8,517 bases of DNA from Alphaproteobacteria bacterium (GTDB taxonomy: Bacteria; Pseudomonadota; Alphaproteobacteria; Rickettsiales; JAFLCR01), in the NCBI GenBank assembly GCA_017302755.1, contig JAFLCR010000093.1:1-8517 (forward strand), in the 5' to 3' direction. The notes beneath the pieces are model-generated. The model ran no database searches. It saw only the letters and a list, made by a program, of their open reading frames with translations, and was not told where the DNA came from. The position numbers and the translations under genes are program-made. Below, piece by piece: positions 1 through 6,016 of the stretch. How positions within the stretch are numbered: position 1 is the stretch's first letter; every line of letters begins with the position of its first letter.

Positions 1-545
1 TGCACCTCGCGGCCGGGAATATACTGCTCGGCGAGCACGGTTTCGCCATACGGCCACTCGGCATCGCTGAAGCGGAAATTATCCTTCTCGAACACGATGT
101 ACACGCCGACGCTGGAGCCTTCGTTCAGCGGTTTAATGACGTATGGCCTTGGCAGCACGTCGCCCGCCATGACTTCATGCTTCGTCACCACCTTGCCCAC
201 GGCGATCGGAATCCCCACGCTGGCGAACACGTGCTTGGCAGCGGGTTTTTCCATGGCAATGGCCGAGGCAAGCACCCCGGAATGGGTATAAGGAATCTCT
301 AGAATCTCGAGCACGCCCTGAATGCACCCGTCCTCGCCGAAACGCCCGTGGAGCGCGTTAAAGGCGACATCGGGCTTCAGCTTCGCCAGCACTTCGGCCA
401 CATCGCGCCCCACATCGACGGGCGTGACCTTATAGCCGCGCGACTCCAGCGCCTTGATGACGCCTTTCCCGCTGTTGAGCGACACTTCCCGCTCAGCGGA
501 CCAGCCCCCGTAAAGCACGGCCACATGCGGTTTCACATTCCCCAT
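1..545 (-). CDS. ddl: D-alanine--D-alanine ligase, C-terminal part cut off by the window edge
   Basis: Ddl joins two D-alanines using ATP in the cytoplasm; MurF then adds the dipeptide to the peptidoglycan precursor. Reading the minus strand from the ATG at 545-543 gives 181 codons without a stop up to the window edge, about 60% of a typical 300-residue Ddl. Visible motifs are GGWSAEREVSLNSG (residues 13-26, with Glu18 matching the conserved active-site Glu of the SAEREVSL motif), NALHGRFGEDGCIQG (about 63-77), the IPYTHSGVLASAIAMEK stretch, and the ATP-grasp segment YVIKPLNEGSSVGV. The start is supported by an AAGGAAG ribosome site just upstream. It is the last core gene of the window in transcription order and is separated from murB by a 110-base repeat element. 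The identification is secure; the missing C-terminus cannot be judged. Confidence 0.97.
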   Translation of the reverse strand, partial: MGNVKPHVAVLYGGWSAEREVSLNSGKGVIKALESRGYKVTPVDVGRDVAEVLAKLKPDVAFNALHGRFGEDGCIQGVLEILEIPYTHSGVLASAIAMEKPAAKHVFASVGIPIAVGKVVTKHEVMAGDVLPRPYVIKPLNEGSSVGVYIVFEKDNFRFSDAEWPYGETVLAEQYIPGREV

Positions 546-550
546 TTTTT

Positions 551-557
551 CTTCCTT
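551..557 (-). promoter_or_regulatory. ribosome binding site of ddl
   Basis: On the minus strand AAGGAAG is followed by an A-rich spacer and the ATG at 545. The GG lies 8 bases from the start. The site lies just outside the inverted-repeat element that ends at 566, so it remains single-stranded even if that element folds. Confidence 0.7.
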
Positions 558-565
558 TTTAGAAA

Positions 566-675
566 TTGTCATTCCCGCGCAGGCGGGAATCCATAACCAC
601 CAACGACCGCAATAGCCGCAGGCGGATCGTCTCACCGCCAGTGCATATGGATTCCCGCCTGCGCGGGAATGACAA
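566..675. repeat. 110-base element with perfect 30-base terminal inverted repeats (dRS3/NIME-like)
   Basis: Bases 566-595 and 646-675 are exact reverse complements of each other. Each arm itself contains a small palindrome, ATTCCCGCGCAGGCGGGAAT at 571-590 and its complement at 651-670, which fits the ATTCCC-N8-GGGAAT pattern known as dRS3 in Neisseria. In that genus pairs of such repeats bound short NIME units. The 50-base core (596-645) has no gene. The element fills nearly the whole murB-ddl gap: its right end touches the murB stop codon (676-678) and its left end stops before the ddl ribosome site. In the operon mRNA it would fold into a long hairpin. Membership in the same family as the Neisseria repeats is inferred from pattern only. 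Similar repeats occur in many unrelated genomes. Confidence 0.85.
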
Positions 676-1581
676 CTATTTTCTTCCCACGCGCTTGATT
701 TCCCACTCCAGCGCGATGCCCTGCGTTTCTTTTACCTTCTCGCGCACCCTTTCGCCAAGCCCTTCGAGATCGGCGGCGGTCGCCCCGCCCTGATTGATCA
801 GAAAATTGCAGTGCAACTCCGACACCTGCGCCCCGCCGAGCGTGGCTCCGCGCATGCCCGCGCGATCGATCACCTGCCACGCCTTCTGCCCTTCGGGATT
901 CTTGAACGTGCTGCCGCCGGTGCGGCTCTTCACCGGCTGGGTGGCGGAACGCTCACGGGTGATCTCCTCCATCCGCGCCAGAATATTCGCCGCGTCGCCC
1001 GCCGCGCCCTGAAACAGCCCGCCGGTAAACACCCACCCTTGCGGCAACTCGCACCCGCGATAGCGATACCCCATCTCCTGCGGCTTCCTGACCTGCACAT
1101 TCCCCGCGCCATCGACCATCTCGGCCTCGACCAGAATATCCTTGGTCTCCGCGCCATACGCCCCGGCGTTCATGGCGAGCGCCCCGCCGACCGTACCCGG
1201 AATCCCCACCAGAAACTCCAACCCCGCAATCCCCGCCTCGGCGGCCACGCGCGCGACATTCTGACACAGCGCCGCCGCGCCCGCGCGAACCTTCCCGTCC
1301 TCGACCTTGATTTCCGCGAACCCGCGCCCCAGCCGGATCACGACGCCTTCCATTCCCCCGTCGCGGATAATGAGGTTCGACCCCACCCCCATCACGAAGC
1401 GCGGCAGATCGCCCGCTTCTTTCAGAAAGGCGCAGAGATCGTCCCGGTTCTCCGGCCTGAAAAGAAAATCCGCCTTCCCGCCGACCCGAAACCAGTTGAT
1501 ATTCGCCAGCTCCGCGTCCTTGCGAAGCTTGCCCTGCCAGCGCGCCAGCAGGTTTTCCATGAAATCCGGCGATGCCAGCAT
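676..1581 (-). CDS. murB: UDP-N-acetylenolpyruvoylglucosamine reductase
   Basis: MurB is the FAD enzyme that reduces UDP-GlcNAc-enolpyruvate with NADPH to UDP-MurNAc in the cytoplasm. The 301-residue product shows the FAD-binding parts NINWFRVGGKADF (27-39), GVGSNLIIRDGG (65-76) and GIPGTVGGALAMNAGAYG (126-143), then GYRYRGC (171-177). The SRTGGSTFKNP segment (219-229) follows, whose Ser224 sits where the family's catalytic serine lies. A VSELHCNFLIN block (253-263) and a C-terminal LEWEI motif, where the family has its catalytic Glu, complete the set. Length is normal for the shorter MurB class. The ATG at 1581 lies two bases after the murC stop, which suggests translational coupling; no clear Shine-Dalgarno sequence is seen. 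Met8 is an alternative start. The TAG stop directly abuts the inverted-repeat element at 566-675. Confidence 0.97.
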   Translation of the reverse strand: MLASPDFMENLLARWQGKLRKDAELANINWFRVGGKADFLFRPENRDDLCAFLKEAGDLPRFVMGVGSNLIIRDGGMEGVVIRLGRGFAEIKVEDGKVRAGAAALCQNVARVAAEAGIAGLEFLVGIPGTVGGALAMNAGAYGAETKDILVEAEMVDGAGNVQVRKPQEMGYRYRGCELPQGWVFTGGLFQGAAGDAANILARMEEITRERSATQPVKSRTGGSTFKNPEGQKAWQVIDRAGMRGATLGGAQVSELHCNFLINQGGATAADLEGLGERVREKVKETQGIALEWEIKRVGRK

Positions 1582-1583
1582 CG

Positions 1584-3044
1584 TTACGCCGCCGCGCCTT
1601 TTTTCAGCGCCGCCTCAAGCTGCTTCGGCAGCGCGTTGGCCCATTTGCTGATCGAACCCGCGCCGAGGCACACGACGATATCGCCCTTCTTCGCCAGGCC
1701 CGCGACCGTCTTGGCGAGCGCTTCCTCGCCGTCGAGCGCGACGATTTTCTTATGCCCCGCGCGCACCAAACCCTCGACGAGATGCACCTTGTCGATGCCC
1801 TCGATCGGCTCTTCCCCCGCCGGGTAGACATCGGCGACAATCACCGCGTCCGCATCATTGAAACACGTGCAGAACTCAGCAAACAGATCGCGCAAGCGCG
1901 TAAAGCGGTGCGGCTGCACCACGGCGACCACCTGGTTCGGCTTGCCCGCCAGCGCGTCGCGCGCCGCCTTCAGCGTCGCCGCGATCTCCACGGGATGATG
2001 CCCGTAATCGTCGATCACCGTAATCCCGCCCGCCTCACCGGTCTTGGTGAAGCGACGCTTCACGCCCTGGAACTTGGCGAACGCTTCGATAATCACCGCG
2101 TCGCTGCACTTCAGCTCCACCGCCACAGCGATGGCGGCGAGCGCATTGAGCACGTTATGCGGTCCCGGCACCGGCAGCTTCACGCCGGAAACCACGCGCG
2201 GCCCGCTCTGCACGCGCTCCGAAAGCGCGACATCAAACACCGAGCCCCCGGCCACCGCCTCCACCTTCACCGCACGCACATCGGCCTGCGGATTAGTGCC
2301 GTAAGTAACGATGCGCCGGTCGCTGACATCCGCCACCAGCTTCTGCACCTCGGGATGATCGAGACACACGGCGGCGAACCCGTAAAACGGCAGGTTCTGC
2401 ACGAATTGCCGATACGCCGCCCGCGCCGCATCGAAACTGCCGTAATAATCGAGATGCTCGGGATCGATATTAGTGACGACCGCCACCGTCGCCGGCAGCC
2501 GGATAAAACTGCCGTCCGACTCATCGGACTCCACCACCATCCAATCGCCGCGCCCGAGATAGGCGTTGGTTCCGTGCGCGTTCAAAATCCCGCCATTGAC
2601 GACGGTCGGCTCCAACCCCGCCGCTTCGAGCAGACAGGCGAGCATGGAGGTGGTGGTCGTCTTCCCATGCGTGCCGCCGACCGCGATGGACATTTTAAGC
2701 CGCATCAACTCGGCGAGCATCTCCGCGCGCCGCACCACGGGCAACGCCTTCGCGCGCGCCGCCGCGAGTTCCGGATTCCCGCTTTTCACCGCCGAGGAGA
2801 TGACGACCAGCCTCGCCTCGCCCAGATGCTCCGCCTTCTGCCCGATCATGACGTTGACGCCAAGCTTCCTGAGCCTTTCGGTATTATAATTCTCCGAAAG
2901 GTCCGAGCCCTGCACCTTATAGCCGAGATTATGCATGATCTCGGCAATGCCGCTCATCCCGATGCCGCCGATCCCGACAAAATGCACAATGCCCACATCG
3001 AGCGGGAGTGAACGGGCGATGGGGAGGAAGCGGGGATGGGTCAT
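1584..3044 (-). CDS. murC: UDP-N-acetylmuramate--L-alanine ligase
   Basis: MurC uses ATP to add L-alanine, the first stem-peptide residue, to UDP-MurNAc in the cytoplasm. The 486-residue product has the N-terminal nucleotide-sugar motif HFVGIGGIGMSG (21-32), the ATP loop GGTHGKTTTT (123-132), ESDESDGSF (172-180), NIDPEHLDYYG (192-202), and the C-terminal domain motifs DDYGHHPVEI (345-354), QPHRFTR (377-383) and CLGAGSIS (459-466). Length is normal. The ATG at 3044 is the only plausible start: an in-frame TGA lies two codons upstream (3050-3048), and the GIGGIGM motif follows closely. No Shine-Dalgarno sequence precedes it. In a standard dcw cluster murC follows murG closely. Here a 668-base AT-rich stretch with an opposite-strand gene intervenes, so murC either depends on read-through across that stretch or has its own promoter. 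Downstream, murB follows after two bases. Confidence 0.98.
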   Translation of the reverse strand: MTHPRFLPIARSLPLDVGIVHFVGIGGIGMSGIAEIMHNLGYKVQGSDLSENYNTERLRKLGVNVMIGQKAEHLGEARLVVISSAVKSGNPELAAARAKALPVVRRAEMLAELMRLKMSIAVGGTHGKTTTTSMLACLLEAAGLEPTVVNGGILNAHGTNAYLGRGDWMVVESDESDGSFIRLPATVAVVTNIDPEHLDYYGSFDAARAAYRQFVQNLPFYGFAAVCLDHPEVQKLVADVSDRRIVTYGTNPQADVRAVKVEAVAGGSVFDVALSERVQSGPRVVSGVKLPVPGPHNVLNALAAIAVAVELKCSDAVIIEAFAKFQGVKRRFTKTGEAGGITVIDDYGHHPVEIAATLKAARDALAGKPNQVVAVVQPHRFTRLRDLFAEFCTCFNDADAVIVADVYPAGEEPIEGIDKVHLVEGLVRAGHKKIVALDGEEALAKTVAGLAKKGDIVVCLGAGSISKWANALPKQLEAALKKGAAA

Positions 3045-3130
3045 GACTCAAGGCAAGTTTGTTGGACTGTATGACTCCAGATGTGCTGCAATGACTTGAG
3101 GAATGCAAGGATTTCAGCAAGCATTCTCTT

Positions 3131-3160
3131 TTCATATCATTAACGAAAATTAATTATTAT
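3131..3160 (+). promoter_or_regulatory. candidate promoter of the inserted 171-aa gene
   Basis: TTCATA (3131-3136) and TATTAT (3155-3160), 18 bases apart, resemble a sigma-70 promoter: 4 of 6 matches at -35 and 5 of 6 at -10. A second possible -10, TATGAT, lies at 3165-3170. AT-rich DNA yields such matches easily, so this is only a candidate. Its position 37 bases before the gene start fits. Confidence 0.35.
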
Positions 3161-3184
3161 GTTTTATGATAGGTATCCCATACT

Positions 3185-3191
3185 AGAGGAG
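3185..3191 (+). promoter_or_regulatory. ribosome binding site of the inserted gene
   Basis: AGAGGAG ends five bases before the ATG at 3197, a strong Shine-Dalgarno match at good spacing. An in-frame TAG at 3170-3172, with no other ATG after it, fixes this ATG as the start. The good site argues that the frame is a real translated gene. Confidence 0.75.
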
Positions 3192-3196
3192 CCAGC

Positions 3197-3712
3197 ATGC
3201 GATCTTTGGATGATCTACTAGACCTCCTCCTTCCCGCACATGACAGCTTTGTCACGTTTGGATCGCAAAATGGAAAAATAGTCGGCCCAAGAGCGGCAGG
3301 TTTATGGAGCGGACTGGCCGCGGATTGCATCGTAGTTATTGCCATAAGCAAAAGTGGACAAAAAGGATGCTGGCATTGTTATTCCCATGAAAGTGATGAA
3401 ACCCTCCGTGAAAACGTCACAGAGCAGATCAAACAATGTTTTCCTCACGATGAAACCCATTTGTATTATTTCGGCGGAAGATCGGACTCCGGCGAGATAG
3501 AACGAAGCATGCACGTCGTTTCGCTGCTCGACACAGAACTGGCTGAGTACCCAAGCGCCAAACGGCATCTTCATCAACCTTACACGCAAGATATTTACGC
3601 TACACGTGATGGAGAAGTGCAGGCATTCATCACCAGCGGTGGCCCGTCCGTGTTTCATGACCAGGTGGATATTAATGCCGCTTTGCCCATGAGAGGCTGC
3701 CGGGAAAAGTAG
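3197..3712 (+). CDS. protein of unknown function inserted between murG and murC, opposite strand; possible CheD-like deamidase fold
   Basis: I do not recognise this 171-residue protein. It is the only gene on the plus strand, lies in a visibly AT-richer stretch (26 of 60 G+C at 3361-3420) and has its own strong ribosome site. No signal peptide or membrane helix is evident, so it is probably cytoplasmic. There are five cysteines (44, 58, 61, 81, 168), including a CWHC motif at 58-61. The order of elements is GLAADCIVVIAIS (39-51, Cys44 in a hydrophobic strand), KGCWH (56-60, His60), a helix-like segment (66-81), HLYYFGG (88-94), and a final DIYATRDGEVQAFI (132-145). CheD-type glutamine deamidases have a comparable series: GSC strand, GGxxH, helix, FGG, and a closing two-strand TGxVxVK unit. 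The likeness is by eye and weak; a CxxC metal or redox protein is an alternative. Its TAG stop touches the murG stop tail to tail (TAGCTA, 3710-3715). It looks like an acquired accessory gene. Confidence 0.85.
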   Translation: MRSLDDLLDLLLPAHDSFVTFGSQNGKIVGPRAAGLWSGLAADCIVVIAISKSGQKGCWHCYSHESDETLRENVTEQIKQCFPHDETHLYYFGGRSDSGEIERSMHVVSLLDTELAEYPSAKRHLHQPYTQDIYATRDGEVQAFITSGGPSVFHDQVDINAALPMRGCREK

Positions 3713-4807
3713 CTACGCCGCCAGCTTCTCAATCGCGTCCACCAGCCGCTTCGCCGCATCCGGCCGCCCGCGCGCCCGCGCTTTCGCAGCGGCGTCCTCC
3801 AAACTCTGGGGCGAATGCAAAAACCGCTCGAGCTTGCCCGACACGGCTTCCGGCGTAAACGCTTCCTGCGGCATCAGCCACCCCGCCCCCGCATCCTCGA
3901 CCGCATTCGCGTTCACGGTCTGATGATCGTCCATGGCGGTGGGCAGCGGCACATACACCCCCGGCCTCCCTGCCGCCTGCAATTCGGCGATGGTCGACGC
4001 CCCCGCCCGGCAGATCACCAGATGCGCCGCCGCCAACCGCGCCGGAATATCGGCGAAGAACGGCGAAAGATCGGGCCGCATGCCGATCTTTTCATACGCC
4101 GCGCGTGCCTTTTCGAGATCCTCCGCTCGGCATTGCTGATCAAGCCGGATGCGCGACCGCAAGCCTTCCGGCAACAACGCCATGGCGGCGGGCAGAATAT
4201 CGGAGAACACATGCGCCCCCTGGCTCCCGCCGGTCACGAGCACGCGCAACGCCCCGTCCTGCGACAGCGCCGGATACGGCACCTCGCGAATCGCCCGCAC
4301 CCCCGAGCGCACCGGATTGCCGGTGAGCACGATCCGCTCCTTATCGACCTCCAAAAGCCCGCGCGTTTCCTCGAACGAGGTCGCCACGCGGTAGACCTTC
4401 GCCGCGAGCATGCGGTTCGCGCGGCCCAGCACGGCGTTCTGCTCGTGAATCATGGTACGCAGATTAAGCCAGGTCGCCGCCTTCATCGTCGGGAAGGACG
4501 GGTAGCCCCCAAACCCCACCACCGCATGCGGCTGGCGTTTCTTAAGCTGGGTTCTGGCTGCGAACATCCCACGCACCAGGCTGGTGCCGAAGCGCCACTT
4601 GCCCAAAAGCCCCTTCCCCAGGCGCGAGGCGGGCACCGTGATCGTCTCGATCTGCGCGAACACGCCCTTGAATTCCTGAAACCGCGCATCCGTGAACAGC
4701 AGCGGCGCATGCCCGCGCGCAAGCAGTTCCTCGGCCACGGCCTCCGCCGGGAACAAATGTCCCCCGGTTCCACCCGCTGCCAGTGCAATGACCAACTTCT
4801 TCGTCAT
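3713..4807 (-). CDS. murG: UDP-GlcNAc:lipid I N-acetylglucosaminyltransferase
   Basis: MurG is the peripheral membrane GT-B enzyme that transfers GlcNAc from UDP-GlcNAc to lipid I, making lipid II on the cytoplasmic face. The 364-residue product shows the N-domain loop AAGGTGGHLFPA (10-21), GFGGYPS (98-104), HEQNAVLGRANR (121-132), the C-domain donor-site loop TGGSQGA (192-198), CRAGASTIAEL (266-276) and PLPTAMDDHQ (287-296). All are hallmarks of the family, and length is normal. The start ATG has a GAGGAAG ribosome site, and the N-terminus begins right at the first glycine loop. Upstream, ftsW is 84 bases away across a palindromic repeat. Downstream the usual close junction to murC is broken by the opposite-strand gene, whose stop codon adjoins the murG TAG with no space for a terminator. 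Confidence 0.98.
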   Translation of the reverse strand: MTKKLVIALAAGGTGGHLFPAEAVAEELLARGHAPLLFTDARFQEFKGVFAQIETITVPASRLGKGLLGKWRFGTSLVRGMFAARTQLKKRQPHAVVGFGGYPSFPTMKAATWLNLRTMIHEQNAVLGRANRMLAAKVYRVATSFEETRGLLEVDKERIVLTGNPVRSGVRAIREVPYPALSQDGALRVLVTGGSQGAHVFSDILPAAMALLPEGLRSRIRLDQQCRAEDLEKARAAYEKIGMRPDLSPFFADIPARLAAAHLVICRAGASTIAELQAAGRPGVYVPLPTAMDDHQTVNANAVEDAGAGWLMPQEAFTPEAVSGKLERFLHSPQSLEDAAAKARARGRPDAAKRLVDAIEKLAA

Positions 4808-4808
4808 A

Positions 4809-4815
4809 CTTCCTC
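4809..4815 (-). promoter_or_regulatory. ribosome binding site of murG
   Basis: GAGGAAG on the minus strand lies directly before the ATG at 4807, with unusually short spacing (one base after the full motif, four after the GG). Its upstream edge directly meets the palindromic repeat at 4816, so folding of the repeat in mRNA could affect access to this site. Confidence 0.6.
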
Positions 4816-4855
4816 GTCATTCCCGGGCACGCATCATGCGTGAGCCGGGAATCCA
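4816..4855. repeat. palindromic repeat related to the murB-ddl element
   Basis: The ends GTCATTCCCG (4816-4825) and CGGGAATCCA (4846-4855) are the same as the ends of each arm of the murB-ddl element (568-577 and 584-593). The interior differs: CACGCAT and ATGCGTG (4828-4834 and 4836-4842) form a second perfect stem around a one-base loop. The whole is a nearly complete 34-base hairpin from 4819 to 4852 in the ftsW-murG spacer. I infer that it belongs to the same dispersed repeat family, with a different insert. Confidence 0.75.
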
Positions 4856-4865
4856 GGAAGAACAT

Positions 4866-4880
4866 GCGGCCAAAGGCCGC
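4866..4880. repeat. small hairpin GCGGCC-AAA-GGCCGC after ftsW
   Basis: A perfect 6-base stem with a 3-base loop lies between the ftsW stop and the palindromic repeat. In the direction of transcription the T-run (4886-4893 region) comes before the hairpin, not after it, so it does not look like an intrinsic terminator. It may be part of the neighbouring repeat or an mRNA-stability stem. Confidence 0.5.
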
Positions 4881-4891
4881 GCAACAAAAAT

Positions 4892-6016
4892 TTACAACCT
4901 CAACCCATACCCATACTTTTTCCTTGTCAACGCCAGCAGCGCCCCCACGCCGATGCCGAACGCCAGCATCGACGACCCGCCGTAGGAAAGAAACGGCAGT
5001 GTCATCCCCTTCGTGGGCAGCAGGTGCAGCGCCACGCCCATATTCACCGCCGCCTGCAACCCGAACTGCGTCACGAGCCCGCCCGCCGCGATCATCACGT
5101 AGAGATCCGGATCGTGCGACATGCGCGTCAGGCTCCTCAGCACGATCACCGCGAAGAGCAGCAGGATGAAGATGCAGAAGATCATCCCGAACTCCTCGCC
5201 CGCGACCGCGAAGATGAAATCGGTATGCGAATCCGGAATCGCGCGCTTCACGACGCCCTCGCCCGGCCCCTTGCCGAACACACCGCCGCTCGCGAACGCC
5301 TCGAGCGCCTTTTCGACCTGGTAATTCTCCCCCGCCTCGGGACTTAGAAAGCGGTCGATGCGGCTTTTCACGTGCGCGAAAGTGAAATACGCCCCCACCC
5401 CGAGCGCCACCGTTCCCCCGCCGATGACGGCGACGAAGAGATAGGGAATCCCCGCCAGAAAAAGCTGCGCCGACCAGATGGCCGTAAACGTGAGCGCCAT
5501 GCCAAGATCTGGCTGCGAGAGCAGCAGCGCCATCACAACGGCATACAACCCGAAGGAAAGCTTCATCCCAGGAAACCCAGGCTCCAGCACGCGCCGCACC
5601 AGCAGCCACGCATTGAACAGCGCGAAACACGGCTTGATGAATTCCGAAGGCTGCACCGTGATGCCCAGAAGGGAGACCCACCGCACCGAACCCTTGATCT
5701 CCGCGCCCAGAAACGGCACCGAGGCAAGCAGCAGGAAACTCACCACGAAGCCGAGCGCTCCCACCCTGCGCACCGCCGCCGTGTCGAGCAGCGACATGAA
5801 CACGATCACCGCCGCGCTCATCAGCAGAAAGAATGTCTGCCGCTTGACGAAGTAATAGCTCTCCACGCCGATCTTCTGCGCCACCGCCGGGCTTCCCGCG
5901 ATCACGAGGATCGCGCCGATCACGATCAATAGCCCCACCGCGCCGAGCGAGAAGCGGTCGACCGTCCACCACCATCTTCCGAAAAGCGATGTGTCGGTGC
6001 GGTCCGGCGTCCTCAT
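4892..6016 (-). CDS. ftsW: septal peptidoglycan polymerase FtsW (SEDS family)
   Basis: FtsW is the inner-membrane SEDS glycosyltransferase that polymerises lipid II at the division septum together with FtsI. The 374-residue product has about ten hydrophobic segments spread from residue 24 to 365 and a short N-terminal tail. Diagnostic motifs are KGSVRWVSL (108-116), VQPSEFIKP (121-129), SQPDLGM (167-173) and RIDRFLSP (219-226). FASGGVFGKGPGEGVVKRA (241-259) is followed by the periplasmic-loop motif SHTDFIFAVAGEEFG (263-277), whose Asp266 sits where the essential SEDS aspartate lies. NMGVALHLLPTKGMTLPF (325-342) and LSYGGSSM (343-350) complete the set. The murD neighbourhood and the LLPTKGMTLPFLSYGG version of the motif favour FtsW over RodA. 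The ATG at 6016 has an AGGAG ribosome site and overlaps the stop of the 33-codon frame upstream by ATGA. Confidence 0.97.
   Translation of the reverse strand: MRTPDRTDTSLFGRWWWTVDRFSLGAVGLLIVIGAILVIAGSPAVAQKIGVESYYFVKRQTFFLLMSAAVIVFMSLLDTAAVRRVGALGFVVSFLLLASVPFLGAEIKGSVRWVSLLGITVQPSEFIKPCFALFNAWLLVRRVLEPGFPGMKLSFGLYAVVMALLLSQPDLGMALTFTAIWSAQLFLAGIPYLFVAVIGGGTVALGVGAYFTFAHVKSRIDRFLSPEAGENYQVEKALEAFASGGVFGKGPGEGVVKRAIPDSHTDFIFAVAGEEFGMIFCIFILLLFAVIVLRSLTRMSHDPDLYVMIAAGGLVTQFGLQAAVNMGVALHLLPTKGMTLPFLSYGGSSMLAFGIGVGALLALTRKKYGYGLRL

Larger units (their letters stand above)
3045..3196. other. AT-rich spacer between divergent murC and the inserted gene
   Basis: These 152 bases separate the start of murC (leftward) from the start of the 171-aa gene (rightward). 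Composition breaks sharply from the operon: bases 3121-3180 contain 15 G or C of 60, against 40 of 60 for a murB stretch such as 1201-1260. I see no gene on either strand. It holds a candidate rightward promoter and the ribosome site of the inserted gene. The murC side shows no clear promoter or Shine-Dalgarno sequence, although the AT-rich block could host a leftward promoter that I cannot place with confidence. Confidence 0.6.

Noticed and set aside
566..675. CRISPR-like repeat pair
   Set aside because: Only two copies, in inverted not direct orientation, each palindromic, and no spacer series or cas gene.
1572..3011. Long plus-strand open frame (479 codons) opposite murC
   Set aside because: It is antisense to a fully motif-bearing murC, rich in Arg and His as expected for the reverse strand of GC-rich genes, with no family likeness.
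3047..3100. Short inverted pair CTCAAG/CTTGAG upstream of murC as an operator
   Set aside because: Only six bases per arm with a loop of about 40; expected by chance.
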